Below the pieces are notes generated by a model. It ran no database searches. It was not told where the DNA came from and saw only the letters and a list, made by a program, of their open reading frames with translations. This document shows, piece by piece, positions 1 to 9,058 of a stretch of DNA of 64,000 nt (the first letter of the stretch is position 1; each line of letters starts with the position of its first letter). This DNA comes from Bradyrhizobium hipponense. GTDB lineage: Bacteria; Pseudomonadota; Alphaproteobacteria; Rhizobiales; Xanthobacteraceae. The translations under genes were made by a program, and so were the position numbers. The DNA lies in contig NZ_VSTH01000142.1 of NCBI RefSeq assembly GCF_008123965.1, forward strand, positions 1-64,000, given 5' to 3'.

Positions 1-15
1 CAAGAAAACGCTGAC

Positions 16-405
<390 letters not shown>

Positions 406-589
406 TCAATCTGGCATCTTTCTGGGCAAATGGCATAAAAAACTTGCAGATTGAACCAGAAAAACGCTTGGGCCTTATCGCCGGCCGCCTCTGTACAGGA
501 CAGCCGTTCATCCTCCACAATGCATTTTTGGCATGGATGCGGTGAACCCGCGCCCGCCAAGCGGTACATAAGTATTTTGGGGGGCGTTC

Positions 590-1465
590 ATGGCGAGTTG
601 GTTCTACGCATCCGAGGGCAAGCAGCAGGGGCCCTATCCGGAGGGGCAATTCCGCGACCTCGTCGCCCAAGGCATCGTGCGCCCGGATACGCTGGTGTGG
701 TCCGAAGGCATGGCGGGCTGGCAGAAAGCCGCCGAAATCCCCGGCCTGATCGGCGGCGGTCCGCCGATGGTCCCGGCTGGCGGTCCGCCGACGATGGGCG
801 CGGGTGGCTATGGCGGCGGCGGTTCGCTGTCGATCGACTTCGGCATCCTCGAATTCACTTGGCGCAGCATCGTGATGATGATCGGCATAGCCTTCATCAT
901 CCCGGCGCCCTGGGCGTTCGTCTGGTACACGCAATGGATCGTGTCCTGCGTCAAGGTTCCGGGGCGGCCCAACCTCAGCTTCACCGGCAACGCTATGACG
1001 CTGGTGCCCTGGTTTTTCGGCTTCATCGTTCTGATGATAGTCGTCGGCTTCACCGGCAGCCAGTTGCTCGGCAACCTGCTGTTGATCGCCCAGATCGTTC
1101 TCTACTGGCTCCTGATCAAATGGATGGTTGCAAACCTGGCTTCCAACGGGCAGCCGCTCGGCCTCAGCTTCACCGGCTCGGTCTGGGCCTATATCGGCTG
1201 GAATCTGCTGTTCGCGATTTCCATCATCACCATCATCGGTTGGGCCTGGGTCGCCGCGGCACAGCTTCGCTGGTTCTACCGCAACATCGAGGGCACGCAG
1301 CGCGAGATCGTCTTCCAGGGCAGCGGCCTCGGGATTCTCTGGCGCGGAATCGTCGCCGCAATCCTGTCCAGTCTCCTCATCCCGATCCCGTGGGTGTATC
1401 GCTGGATCATGAACTGGTTTGCTTCGCAAACCGAGCTCGCCCCGCGCGGCTCGCTCGGAGCGTGA
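590..1465 (+). CDS. GYF_2 domain membrane protein (DUF898-like)
   Basis: The first ~50 residues (WFYASEGKQQGPYPEGQFRDLV...WSEGMAGWQKA) form a GYF_2 (DUF4339) domain, usually a cytosolic protein-binding module. A Gly/Pro-rich linker (residues ~53-80) follows, then a membrane region of about five or six hydrophobic segments in which the motif LSFTG occurs twice (near residues 124 and 197), suggesting an internal duplication as in DUF898 proteins. No enzymatic motif is visible, so the function is unknown. The gene stands alone, divergent from glnK and convergent with tesB, and ends just before a strong hairpin. The start is the first ATG of the frame, directly at the GYF fold. Confidence 0.8.
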   Translation: MASWFYASEGKQQGPYPEGQFRDLVAQGIVRPDTLVWSEGMAGWQKAAEIPGLIGGGPPMVPAGGPPTMGAGGYGGGGSLSIDFGILEFTWRSIVMMIGIAFIIPAPWAFVWYTQWIVSCVKVPGRPNLSFTGNAMTLVPWFFGFIVLMIVVGFTGSQLLGNLLLIAQIVLYWLLIKWMVANLASNGQPLGLSFTGSVWAYIGWNLLFAISIITIIGWAWVAAAQLRWFYRNIEGTQREIVFQGSGLGILWRGIVAAILSSLLIPIPWVYRWIMNWFASQTELAPRGSLGA

Positions 1466-1477
1466 TCCAAACATAAA

Positions 1478-1508
1478 GCCCTAAGCGCGATGAAATTGCG
1501 CTTAGGGC
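1478..1508. terminator. bidirectional hairpin terminator
   Basis: GCCCTAAGCGC (1478-1488) and GCGCTTAGGGC (1498-1508) form a perfect 11-bp stem with a 9-nt loop between two convergent genes. The right arm overlaps the stop codon of the thioesterase gene. No clear T-run follows, so intrinsic termination is likely but not proven. Confidence 0.6.
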
Positions 1509-2374
1509 GATCCGCTCTTCCGCTCGCGCACGGAGCCTTCCTGCGCGACGGAGGCCACCAGCGTGCCGTCTGGCTTGAAGATTAGGCCGCGGGTCAATCC
1601 GCGGCCGCCCTGCGCGCTCGGTGAATCCTGCACGTAGAGCAGCCATTCGTCGGCGCGGAACGGGCGGTGAAACCACATCGCGTGGTCGAGGCTTGCCGGC
1701 ATCATGCGCTTGTCGAACAGCGTGCGGCCGTAGCGCGCCATCACCGCATCCAGCAGCGAGAAGTCCGACGCATAGGCTAGCGCGCACATGTGCAGCGCCG
1801 GATCGTCCGGCAGCGTGGCTGCGGTCTTGATCCAGACATGAATGCGGCCGTCGTCGATCTTCTGACCGAAATAGCGGCCGAGCTCGACCGGGCGCAGCTC
1901 GATCGGCCGGTCGGATTCATAATAGCGGCGGATGAACTCGGGCATCTCGCGGAACATCGGCTGCTTCGCCACCTCCTCCGCCGTGAGTTTTTCCGGCGGC
2001 GGCACGTCGGGCATCTTCTCCTGGTGGTCGAAGGCGCCCTCCTCCTCGGCGTGAAACGAGACCATGATGGAGAAGATCGCATTGCCGTGCTGGATCGCGG
2101 TGACGCGGCGGGTCGAATAGCTCTTGCCGTCGCGCAGCCGCTCGACCTGATAGATGATCGGAATCTGCGGATCGCCCGGCAGGATGAAATAGCAATGCAG
2201 CGAATGCGGCAGCCGGCCCTCGACGGTGCGGCAGGCCGCGACCATGGCTTGTCCGATCACCTGCCCGCCGAACACGCGCTGCCAGCTCGTCTTCGGGCTG
2301 TTGCCGCGGAACAAATTCACCTCGAGCTGTTCGAGGTCGAGGATTGCTATGAGATCGATCAGGCTTTTGGACAT
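1502..2374 (-). CDS. tesB: acyl-CoA thioesterase II
   Basis: TesB hydrolyses medium- and long-chain acyl-CoA to free fatty acid and CoA. The 290-residue protein has the double hot-dog architecture of the family; FGGQVIGQA lies in the first half and CALAYASDFSLLD in the second. Aligned by numbering with E. coli TesB, the catalytic Asp204 and Gln278 are present, and Ser228 replaces the E. coli Thr228, a conservative change that should still position the water. The ATG at 2374 begins MSKSLIDLIAILDLE, the usual N-terminus. It is divergent from the UbiH-type hydroxylase (137-bp shared upstream region) and convergent with the GYF_2 protein. Confidence 0.93.
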   Translation of the reverse strand: MSKSLIDLIAILDLEQLEVNLFRGNSPKTSWQRVFGGQVIGQAMVAACRTVEGRLPHSLHCYFILPGDPQIPIIYQVERLRDGKSYSTRRVTAIQHGNAIFSIMVSFHAEEEGAFDHQEKMPDVPPPEKLTAEEVAKQPMFREMPEFIRRYYESDRPIELRPVELGRYFGQKIDDGRIHVWIKTAATLPDDPALHMCALAYASDFSLLDAVMARYGRTLFDKRMMPASLDHAMWFHRPFRADEWLLYVQDSPSAQGGRGLTRGLIFKPDGTLVASVAQEGSVRERKSGSP

Positions 2375-2511
2375 GGATTGAACTTTCTTGCCGTCAGTCC
2401 GGGTTCGATGCTCCGGAATGACACATTGGGCCGTTCCGCCCTTGTTTCACTGCACTGTTTCGCCCACCTCAAGTCTGCTAGCAAGACCAGGATTTAGCCG
2501 GGAATTTTTGT

Positions 2512-3732
2512 ATGTCGGTACAGGGTAGCATTGTCATTGGTGGCGGGGCGTTTGCCGGCCTCGCGCTGGCCCTGGCGCTGCGGCAGGGCCTCGGCCCCGA
2601 AATTCCCGTCATTGTCGCCGATCCTGCGCTTGCGACACGGCCGAGCCGCGACCCGCGCGCCACCGCGATCGTGGCGGCCTGCCGGCGCCTGTTCGAGGCC
2701 ATCGGCGCCTGGGACGACGTCAAGGCCGAGGCGCAGCCGATCCTCGACATGGTCGTCACCGATTCCAAGCTGGAAGATGCCACGCGCCCGGTCTTCCTGA
2801 ATTTTGCCGGCGATGTCGCGCCCGGCGAATCCTTCGCGCATATGGTCGAGAACCGCCGCCTGATCGATGCACTGGTAGCGCGCGCCGAGGACGAAGGCAT
2901 CGATCTTCGCGCCACCACGGTGGCGTCCTACGATTCGCGCGCCGACGGCATCGACGTGACGCTCGGCGACGGCAGCGCGATTGCGGCAAGCCTGCTGATC
3001 GCCGCCGATGGCGCGAGGTCAAGGCTGCGCGAACGCGCCGGCATTGCCACCCACGGCTGGGAATACGATCAATCCGGCATCGTGGTCACCGTCGGCCATG
3101 AGCGCGATCACGAGGGGCGGGCCGAAGAGCACTTTCTGCCCGCGGGTCCGTTCGCGATCCTGCCGCTGTCCGGCAAGCGATCGTCGCTGGTGTGGACCGA
3201 GCGACGCACGGAAGCCGCGCGCATCGTCGCCCTGAGCGACGAGGAATTCCACGGCGAGCTCGAGCGGCGCTTCGGCCTACATCTCGGCGAGGTCAAGGCG
3301 CTCGACAAGCCGCGCGCGTTTCCGCTGTCCTATTTCGTGGCGCGCTCCTTCATCGCAGAGCGGCTGGCGCTGGTCGGCGATGCCGCGCATGTCATCCATC
3401 CCATTGCCGGTCAGGGCCTCAACATGGGTCTGAAGGATGTCGCCGCATTGGCCGAGGTCGTGGTCGATGCCGCGCGGCTCGGCATGGATATCGGCGGAGC
3501 CGACGTGCTCGAGCGCTACCAGCGCTGGCGCCGCTTTGACACCATGGCGATGGGCGTTGCGACCAACTCGCTGAACTTCCTGTTCTCGAACCGGTCGACG
3601 CTGCTGCGCGCGGTGCGCGACATCGGCCTCGGCCTCGTCGACCGTGCCCCGCCGCTGAAGAATCTGTTCATCCGCCAGGCGGCCGGACTCACGGGCGAGG
3701 TGCCGAAATTATTGAAGGGCGAGGCATTGTAG
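2512..3732 (+). CDS. UbiH/UbiF/COQ6-family FAD-dependent hydroxylase
   Basis: These class A flavoprotein monooxygenases hydroxylate the aromatic ring during ubiquinone synthesis using NAD(P)H and O2. The 406-residue length fits. Visible are the FAD-binding GGGAFAGLALALAL (residues ~10-23), the DG motif IAADGARSRLRERAGI near residue 165 and the second FAD motif LALVGDAAHVIHPIAGQG near residue 285. Which ring position it hydroxylates cannot be told from sequence alone; in alphaproteobacteria such enzymes (UbiL, UbiH, UbiF, UbiM) are hard to separate by eye. It starts at ATG 2512 immediately before the nucleotide-binding strand. The gene ends just before a long palindromic repeat that probably serves as its terminator. 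Confidence 0.9.
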   Translation: MSVQGSIVIGGGAFAGLALALALRQGLGPEIPVIVADPALATRPSRDPRATAIVAACRRLFEAIGAWDDVKAEAQPILDMVVTDSKLEDATRPVFLNFAGDVAPGESFAHMVENRRLIDALVARAEDEGIDLRATTVASYDSRADGIDVTLGDGSAIAASLLIAADGARSRLRERAGIATHGWEYDQSGIVVTVGHERDHEGRAEEHFLPAGPFAILPLSGKRSSLVWTERRTEAARIVALSDEEFHGELERRFGLHLGEVKALDKPRAFPLSYFVARSFIAERLALVGDAAHVIHPIAGQGLNMGLKDVAALAEVVVDAARLGMDIGGADVLERYQRWRRFDTMAMGVATNSLNFLFSNRSTLLRAVRDIGLGLVDRAPPLKNLFIRQAAGLTGEVPKLLKGEAL

Positions 3733-3758
3733 CGCGCGACCACGCTGCACTCTCCGCT

Positions 3759-3908
3759 CGTCGTCCCGGACAAGCGCGCCCAAAGCGCGCGCCGATCCGG
3801 GACCCATAGCCCCAGGGAGTGGTTTGGCGAAGACTCGTCGTCCGGTACTGCCACCATCCACAATCGATTGATTCCGCGGTATGGGTCCCGGCCTTCGCCG
3901 GGACGACA
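3759..3908. repeat. REP/BIME-like intergenic palindromic repeat, copy 1
   Basis: The element begins with CGTCGTCCCGG and ends with CCGGGACGACAG, so its ends are inverted repeats about 150 bp apart, and the right end carries its own small hairpin (GGTCCCGGCCTTCGCCGGGA). Relatives lie at 15742, 16899, 23899 and 53905. Here it fills the gap between two convergent genes. Confidence 0.75.
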
Positions 3909-3946
3909 GTGAGAGAGTCGCGCGATCGTCGCGCAAAACTTCTACC

Positions 3947-4144
3947 TCAATCGATCTTCCGCGCCTCTTCCGGCAGCATGATCGGAATGCCGTCGCGGAT
4001 GGGATAAGCGAGCTTGGCCGAGCGCGAGATCAATTCCTGCTTAGCGGAATCGAATTCGAGTGGGCCCTTGGTCAGCGGGCAGACCAGGATCTCGAGCAGT
4101 TTGGGATCGACGCTGTTTTCGGGACGTTCGGTGGGCGCGTTCAT
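3947..4144 (-). CDS. Trm112-like protein (UPF0434 family)
   Basis: A 65-residue protein with [47 protein letters not shown] (shortened here: the CP..K and [16 protein letters not shown] signatures) typical of the YcaR/Trm112 fold. In eukaryotes Trm112 is a zinc-binding partner that stabilises methyltransferases; bacterial members keep the fold but often, as here, only one cysteine of the zinc site, so metal binding is doubtful. Role in bacteria is not established. The start at 4144 gives [20 protein letters not shown]; the long open frame upstream of it has no family match. Confidence 0.85.
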   Translation of the reverse strand: MNAPTERPENSVDPKLLEILVCPLTKGPLEFDSAKQELISRSAKLAYPIRDGIPIMLPEEARKID

Positions 4145-4203
4145 TGTGGTCTCCGGCGATCGGGTCGCCTCTAGCACAGAAAATCCCGGCCGCCCATCGC
4201 GCT

Positions 4204-4734
4204 TTAGGCCGATGCCATCCGCAGAATCTCGTCGAGCAAGCCCTGGAGCCGCGCGGCCGGAACCGGCGCGCCCGACAGCGCGAAGCCGAGAAACGTCCAG
4301 TACAGGATCTGCGCGCGGGCCTGCGCGACGGCGGGCGTCAGTCCGCGTTTCCTGAACAGCACCTCGATATAATCGAGCCGGCGGCGGTCGATGGCACGGA
4401 CCGCGACTTGCGTCGCCGCATCGAACGCCGCCCAGTTGCGCACCGCGCGCTCCAGATCGAGCCGCGCGCCAAAAGTCCTGCGCAGCAGCGCTTTCAGCGG
4501 ATCGTCGCTGTCGGCCTCGACGTCGGCGATGATCTGTTCGGCCGCGACCTCGCGCCAGCGCTTCAGCACCGCCGCGTGGAACGCACCGAGGTCGGCAAAA
4601 TGCCAATAGAAGCTGCCGCGGGAGACGCCCATCGCCTTCGCCAGCGGATCGGCCTTCAACGCGGTGAAGCCGCTTCTCCCCAGCGCCTTGAGTCCCTCTT
4701 TGATCCAATCGTCGGCGGAGAGCTGTTCGGTCAT
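4204..4734 (-). CDS. TetR-family transcriptional regulator
   Basis: The N-terminal ~50 residues show the TetR helix-turn-helix ([36 protein letters not shown]), followed by an alpha-helical ligand/dimer domain; 176 residues is slightly short but complete. The ATG at 4734 ([14 protein letters not shown]) is preferred over a start 51 bp further up because the latter would place the operator-like palindrome inside the coding region. It is divergent from a small membrane-protein gene, and two near-identical palindromes lie between them, so it probably represses both itself and that gene. The ligand is unknown. Confidence 0.88.
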   Translation of the reverse strand: MTEQLSADDWIKEGLKALGRSGFTALKADPLAKAMGVSRGSFYWHFADLGAFHAAVLKRWREVAAEQIIADVEADSDDPLKALLRRTFGARLDLERAVRNWAAFDAATQVAVRAIDRRRLDYIEVLFRKRGLTPAVAQARAQILYWTFLGFALSGAPVPAARLQGLLDEILRMASA

Positions 4735-4752
4735 GTCGGGTTCCAGGCGTTG

Positions 4753-4817
4753 ACCATACAGTACTGTATTGACAGCGGGGAGCAAGTGGGTGCATATCCG
4801 TACAGCACTGTATGGAT
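4753..4817. promoter_or_regulatory. paired TetR operator candidates
   Basis: Two palindromes of the same design sit in the divergent promoter. Site 1, ATACAGTACTGTAT, is perfect at 4756-4769. Site 2 spans 4796-4817, with arms ATCCGTACAG and CTGTATGGAT around a CA centre and one mismatch. Their centres are 44 bp apart, about four helical turns, which suits two dimers bound on the same DNA face. Site 2 lies directly before the ribosome-binding site of the membrane-protein gene, a repressing position. Confidence 0.7.
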
Positions 4818-4829
4818 GGAGACGGTTTC

Positions 4830-5180
4830 ATGCGCGACCTCCTGCTGCAATGTTCGGGCGCCGCCGCGATCGTGCTGGCGCTGATCCACGGCATGCTCGG
4901 CGAGACCAAAGTGTTCGCCCGCGCCTCGATCGAGCCGCCGCGGCTGCGCACGCTGATCCGGCTGGTCTGGCAGGCCGGCACGGTGGCGTGGATCGGCGGC
5001 GGCGTGCTGCTGCTCGCCGCGCCCTGGATGGAATCCAGCCTCGCCCGGCACTGGATCATCGTCACGCTCGCGATCGTGTTCGGTTTTGCCGCGCTGGCCA
5101 ATGCCTGGGCAACGCGCGGCCGTCATTTCGGCTGGCTCGGCATGAGCGCGGTCGTAGCGCTCGCGGTTGCCGGCTACTAG
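4830..5180 (+). CDS. small four-helix inner-membrane protein
   Basis: A 116-residue hydrophobic protein with about four membrane segments (around residues 8-22, 45-65, 77-95 and 100-115) and conserved-looking GMLGETKVF after the first. I do not recognise a characterised family. ATG 4830 is chosen over an in-frame ATG at 4812 because GGAG lies about 9 bases upstream and the earlier ATG is inside operator site 2. The divergent TetR gene and its two operators suggest it is induced by a ligand of that regulator, perhaps as a stress or efflux accessory; this is inference. Confidence 0.75.
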   Translation: MRDLLLQCSGAAAIVLALIHGMLGETKVFARASIEPPRLRTLIRLVWQAGTVAWIGGGVLLLAAPWMESSLARHWIIVTLAIVFGFAALANAWATRGRHFGWLGMSAVVALAVAGY

Positions 5181-5402
5181 CGGACGTAACCCAAGAGACC
5201 AGCCAGCTGGCCAGCGATGAGGCGTAAGGCCGCAGCAACGCGTCAGGGGCGCTCTGCGTACGGCAAGGACTGATGTTTTCACCGATGTTAGAGCTTATCT
5301 AAAACATCCGTGCCCGAACTGGATTGACTTGATCACCTCCTTTGCTTCCTTCGCAGTCGGTTCGCGCTAAGCGTGGCGCGCACGACAGAGGAGGAGAGTT
5401 TC

Positions 5403-5681
5403 GTGAAGGTCATTCGTGTTGTTGCCATTGCACTGACGATCGGGATTGGCATGGGGTCGACGGCGATGGCCGACGGCTTCAAGGATTGCACCAAGCTCGA
5501 CAAGGCCTCGTGGAAGCCGGCGAGCGAAGCCGAAGCCAAGGCGAAGGCGCTGGGCTACGAGGTGCGGCGCTCCAAGATCGAAGGCTCGTGCTATGAGGTC
5601 TACGGTGTCAAGGAAGGCAAGGTCTACGAGCTGTTCTACAGCCCTGAAGATCTCAGCCTGAAGCGCACGGTTGCAAAGTGA
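5403..5681 (+). CDS. small exported PepSY-like protein
   Basis: The 92-residue protein starts with a classical signal peptide (MKVIRVVAIALTIGIGMGSTAMA, written here only as a description: Lys-Arg n-region, hydrophobic core, cleavage near AMA-DG). The mature part, WKPASEAEAKAKALGYEVRRSKIEGSCYEVYGVKEGK with a repeated GY.V/CYEVYG pattern, resembles PepSY domains, which are periplasmic and in some proteins inhibit peptidases. The GTG at 5403 is the start because GAGGAGAG lies just upstream; an earlier in-frame GTG would add a non-signal extension. It sits 54 bp ahead of a cytochrome b561 gene, where PepSY-type or small haem-binding partners are common, so the two may be co-transcribed. Confidence 0.75.
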   Translation: MKVIRVVAIALTIGIGMGSTAMADGFKDCTKLDKASWKPASEAEAKAKALGYEVRRSKIEGSCYEVYGVKEGKVYELFYSPEDLSLKRTVAK

Positions 5682-5683
5682 AT

Positions 5684-5719
5684 TGCGCCAAATGAGCTGC
5701 GCCAAATGAACTGCGCCAA
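5684..5719. repeat. 14-bp tandem repeat
   Basis: TGCGCCAAATGAGC (5684-5697) is followed by TGCGCCAAATGAAC (5698-5711) and a partial third copy TGCGCCAA (5712-5719), in the gap between the PepSY-like and b561 genes. It contains repeated ATG triplets but no ribosome-binding site. Confidence 0.8.
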
Positions 5720-5734
5720 GGCGAATCGGGTTTG

Positions 5735-6325
5735 ATGGTCGAAGCAGTTCCAGAAGCGCGCGGGGAGCCCAATCGGGCCCCCGCCGATCGAACCGCTTCG
5801 CGGACCGTCGAAGTCTGGGACCTGCCGCTGCGCCTCTGGCACTGGATCCTCGCCGCTTGCGTCCTGGTCGCGTGGTTCACGCCCACCGTCTATGACGGGC
5901 TTCACCGTATTGTCGGCTATCTCGTGATCGGGCTTCTGGCCTTCCGCCTGATCTGGGGCTTTGTGGGAAGCCGCTATTCGCGCTTTCGCATGGTCGGGGT
6001 CAGGCTTCGCGCGGCGCCAAGCTACCTGTGGAATCTGCGCCGCGGCATCACCGGCCGCTATATCGGGCTCAATCCCGCCGGCACCATGATGCTGGTGGCG
6101 CTGCTCTTGTCGCTGATCGTCTCGGCGGTCACAGGCGCGATGTCGGTGACGGTGACATTCTTCGGCGTCTGGTGGATCGAGGACACCCACGCCTATGCGT
6201 CGGACGCCGTTATCGTCCTGGTAGTGCTGCACGTCCTGGGCGTCGTGCTGATGGCTGTTCTCCAGCGCGAGAACCTGATCCGCGCGATGATCACCGGACG
6301 CAAACGCATCCGCGGGCACCTCTAA
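5735..6325 (+). CDS. cytochrome b561-type membrane protein
   Basis: About 196 residues with four membrane helices and the layout of prokaryotic di-haem cytochrome b561: WDLPLRLWHWILAA near residue 30 (first haem His), a HRIVGYLVIGLLAFRLIWG helix (second His) and HAYASDAVIVLVVLHVLGVVLMAV with two further His ligands near the C-terminus. Such proteins pass electrons between quinol and periplasmic or small soluble c-type partners. ATG 5735 is used; a TTG one codon earlier is possible. It lies just downstream of the PepSY-like periplasmic protein, a likely operon. Confidence 0.88.
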   Translation: MVEAVPEARGEPNRAPADRTASRTVEVWDLPLRLWHWILAACVLVAWFTPTVYDGLHRIVGYLVIGLLAFRLIWGFVGSRYSRFRMVGVRLRAAPSYLWNLRRGITGRYIGLNPAGTMMLVALLLSLIVSAVTGAMSVTVTFFGVWWIEDTHAYASDAVIVLVVLHVLGVVLMAVLQRENLIRAMITGRKRIRGHL

Positions 6326-6544
6326 GCAGGCGCGGGTTAGTTCGAACCGATGGAGCCTCGGCTCGCCCAATCCGTAGTGTCACGGGAATTAAGCCCTCGC
6401 CCGCACAGGCTACCGCTAAACGTCGCCATCTTTCGAGGTCGGGTTTACGTTTCGATAAGTACACTACCTGACATTGCACAAAATTAACGCAATGACAGTC
6501 CAATCGGATCAATCGTCGAGGATATTGACGAGGGAGCGATTTCG

Positions 6545-9046
6545 ATGTTCCGCGTTTTTACCTGTCTCACGGCAGAGCATGATTGGCGGCTGGTCGTGCT
6601 CGCTGGTCTGGTTTGCTTCGCTGCGAGCATTGTGGCCATCAGCATCTTTCATCGCGCGATCGCGTCGCGAGCCTGGACGCGGCTGACCTGGATCGCAATC
6701 GCCGGCGCCTCGATCGGATATGGAATTTGGGCAACGCATTTTGTTGCAATGCTCGCCTACGAGCCCGGCGTCTCAACTGGTTACGGTATCGCTCTGACAG
6801 CTCTATCGCTCGTCGCGGCTATGATCCTGACCTCCGGCGGTTTTGGCGTTGCAGTCAGTAATTCCGGTCGGTGGCGCGCGGCTGCCGGCGGCGGCATCAT
6901 CGGCGCCGGCATTGCGAGCATGCACTATCTCGGCATGTGGGCCCTCGAAGTGCCGGGTCGCGTGAGCTGGTCGCCCGGGCTGGTGTTGATCTCGATCGGC
7001 CTTGGCATGGTCCTGGGCTACGCTGCACTTGCCGTCGCCCTGAGTCGCAAGAACAAGTGGGGGGCCCTGGCCGCGGCGCTTCTGCTGACGCTCGCAATCG
7101 TGTCGCATCATTTCACGGCTATGGGGGCCGTGCAGATCGTTCCAGACCCGACGCTGAACAGCGACGCCTTGTCGCTTTCTCCCGCCTTCCTCGCCGTGGC
7201 AATTGCCGGCGTGGCTCTGTCAGTACTCGGGATGAGTTTTGTCGGCGTGCTGGCGGATCGCCGCCTTGCGACCAGAACCAGCAGATTCGAGGAAATCATC
7301 AGCGAGCTTTCGCTCGCCAGGCAACAGGTCGAAGATTCCCAAAAGGAAATCCAGGATCAGACAATCAGGCTGGACACGGCCATCAACAACATGGTTGAGG
7401 GCTTGTGCATGTTCGATGCAGAGAAGCGACTTGTCGTCTGCAACAAGCGCTATGCGCTACTCTATCGGCTGCCGCCGGAGCTGTTGCGAACGGGGACGCC
7501 GCACGCCGACATCATCAGGCATCGTGTTGTGAACGGCATCCTCAAGGGCGACGCCAACGAGGGCGCTGCCAAGCAATTCATCTCGAAATTGGCCACGTTG
7601 CCGTTCGACGCAGTCTCGAGCAGGATCGACGAATTTGCGGATGGCCGCCTGATCTGCGTCACGCGGCAGCCCATGGTCGGCGGCGGGTGGGTGGCCACGC
7701 ATCTCGATGTCACGGAGCAACGCCAGTCCGAGGCCAAGATCACTCACATGGCGCAACACGATGCGTTGACCGACCTGCCAAATCGCGTGCTGCTCAGAGA
7801 GCGGATGGAGCACGCCATTGCAGTGACGCGCAATGGCGGCCTTGATCTGGCCGTGCTCATGCTCGACCTCGATCGCTTCAAGGAGGTCAACGACACGCTT
7901 GGACATCCGGCGGGCGATTCTCTGTTGCGGGCCGTCGCTGCGCGTTTGCGCGAATGCACCGCGGAAACCGCGTTGATCGCTCGACTGGGCGGCGACGAGT
8001 TTGCGGTGATCGACTACGTGACCAACCCGGCCGTGGAGGCCGCAACCCTCGCCGAGAAGATCAGAAAGGCGCTTTGCGAACCTTTCGATCTCGGCGATCA
8101 CCGGGTCACGGTGGGTACCAGCATCGGCATTGCCATCGCGCCGCGCGATGGCAACGATTCTGACGTGATCATGAAGAGCGCGGACCTCGCCCTTTACTCG
8201 GCCAAGAGCGGCGGACGTGGCGCATTCCGTTTCTTTGAGCCGGAACTCGATGAGATCATGCATACACGACGTAACCTGGAGCGCGACATGCGGGCCGCGC
8301 TTGCCGGCCATCAATTCGAGCTCTACTACCAGCCATTCGTCAACACCGCGACCGGCAAGACCAGTGGCTTCGAGGCCTTGCTACGCTGGCATCACCCGCA
8401 GCGAGGTCTGGTCATGCCGGGCGAATTCATCCCGCTTGCGGAAGAGACCGGCCTGATCGTGCCGCTGGGAGAATGGGTCTTGAGGACGGCCTGTGCGGAA
8501 GCCGCAAAATGGCCTCTCGATCTCAGCATCGCGATCAACCTGTCTCCCGCTCAATTCAGGAGCAAGGAACTCGTGCCGGTCGTTGTGGGCGCGCTGGCAA
8601 GTTCGGGCGTTGCGCCGCACAGGCTCGAGCTCGAGGTTACCGAAACGGCGATCATGCATGACAGCGAAGCTGTATTCGCAGCCCTCGGCCAACTGCGCCA
8701 GCTCGGTGTGCGAAGCGCCCTGGACGATTTCGGCACCGGCTATTCGTCACTGAGCTTTTTGCAAAGATTCCCGTTCGACAAGATCAAGATCGACCGCAGC
8801 TTCGTCAGCGAACTGACCAGCGCGAAGGCAGAGGCGCACCATCTCGCGCGAGCAGTGGTTCGTTTCGCAGTCAGCTTGAGCAAGACGACCACCGCCGAAG
8901 GCGTCGAAACCAAGGAGCAGCTGGACATCCTGCGTGAAGAGGGATGCGCCGAAACACAAGGCTATTATTTCAGCCGGCCGGTGCCTGCATCCAGCATTGC
9001 GAAAATGCTGCCGCGAGATGCCGGAGCAGCCGTCTGTGCGGCGTGA
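6545..9046 (+). CDS. MHYT-PAS-GGDEF-EAL cyclic-di-GMP enzyme
   Basis: An 833-residue membrane-bound signalling protein. Residues 1-240 are an MHYT sensor of seven membrane segments with three metal-ligand motifs (THFVAM at ~64, MHYLGM at ~126, HHFTAM at ~188), proposed to bind copper and sense O2, CO or NO. A PAS domain (~275-395) follows. The GGDEF motif is intact near residue 482 and the EAL domain has EALLRW (~609), the DDFGTGYSSL loop and downstream KIDRSFV, so both diguanylate cyclase and phosphodiesterase activities are possible. AGGGAG precedes ATG 6545. It is monocistronic. Direction of net activity in the cell cannot be read from sequence. Confidence 0.95.
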   Translation: MFRVFTCLTAEHDWRLVVLAGLVCFAASIVAISIFHRAIASRAWTRLTWIAIAGASIGYGIWATHFVAMLAYEPGVSTGYGIALTALSLVAAMILTSGGFGVAVSNSGRWRAAAGGGIIGAGIASMHYLGMWALEVPGRVSWSPGLVLISIGLGMVLGYAALAVALSRKNKWGALAAALLLTLAIVSHHFTAMGAVQIVPDPTLNSDALSLSPAFLAVAIAGVALSVLGMSFVGVLADRRLATRTSRFEEIISELSLARQQVEDSQKEIQDQTIRLDTAINNMVEGLCMFDAEKRLVVCNKRYALLYRLPPELLRTGTPHADIIRHRVVNGILKGDANEGAAKQFISKLATLPFDAVSSRIDEFADGRLICVTRQPMVGGGWVATHLDVTEQRQSEAKITHMAQHDALTDLPNRVLLRERMEHAIAVTRNGGLDLAVLMLDLDRFKEVNDTLGHPAGDSLLRAVAARLRECTAETALIARLGGDEFAVIDYVTNPAVEAATLAEKIRKALCEPFDLGDHRVTVGTSIGIAIAPRDGNDSDVIMKSADLALYSAKSGGRGAFRFFEPELDEIMHTRRNLERDMRAALAGHQFELYYQPFVNTATGKTSGFEALLRWHHPQRGLVMPGEFIPLAEETGLIVPLGEWVLRTACAEAAKWPLDLSIAINLSPAQFRSKELVPVVVGALASSGVAPHRLELEVTETAIMHDSEAVFAALGQLRQLGVRSALDDFGTGYSSLSFLQRFPFDKIKIDRSFVSELTSAKAEAHHLARAVVRFAVSLSKTTTAEGVETKEQLDILREEGCAETQGYYFSRPVPASSIAKMLPRDAGAAVCAA

Positions 9047-9058
9047 GCGTTCAGGCCG

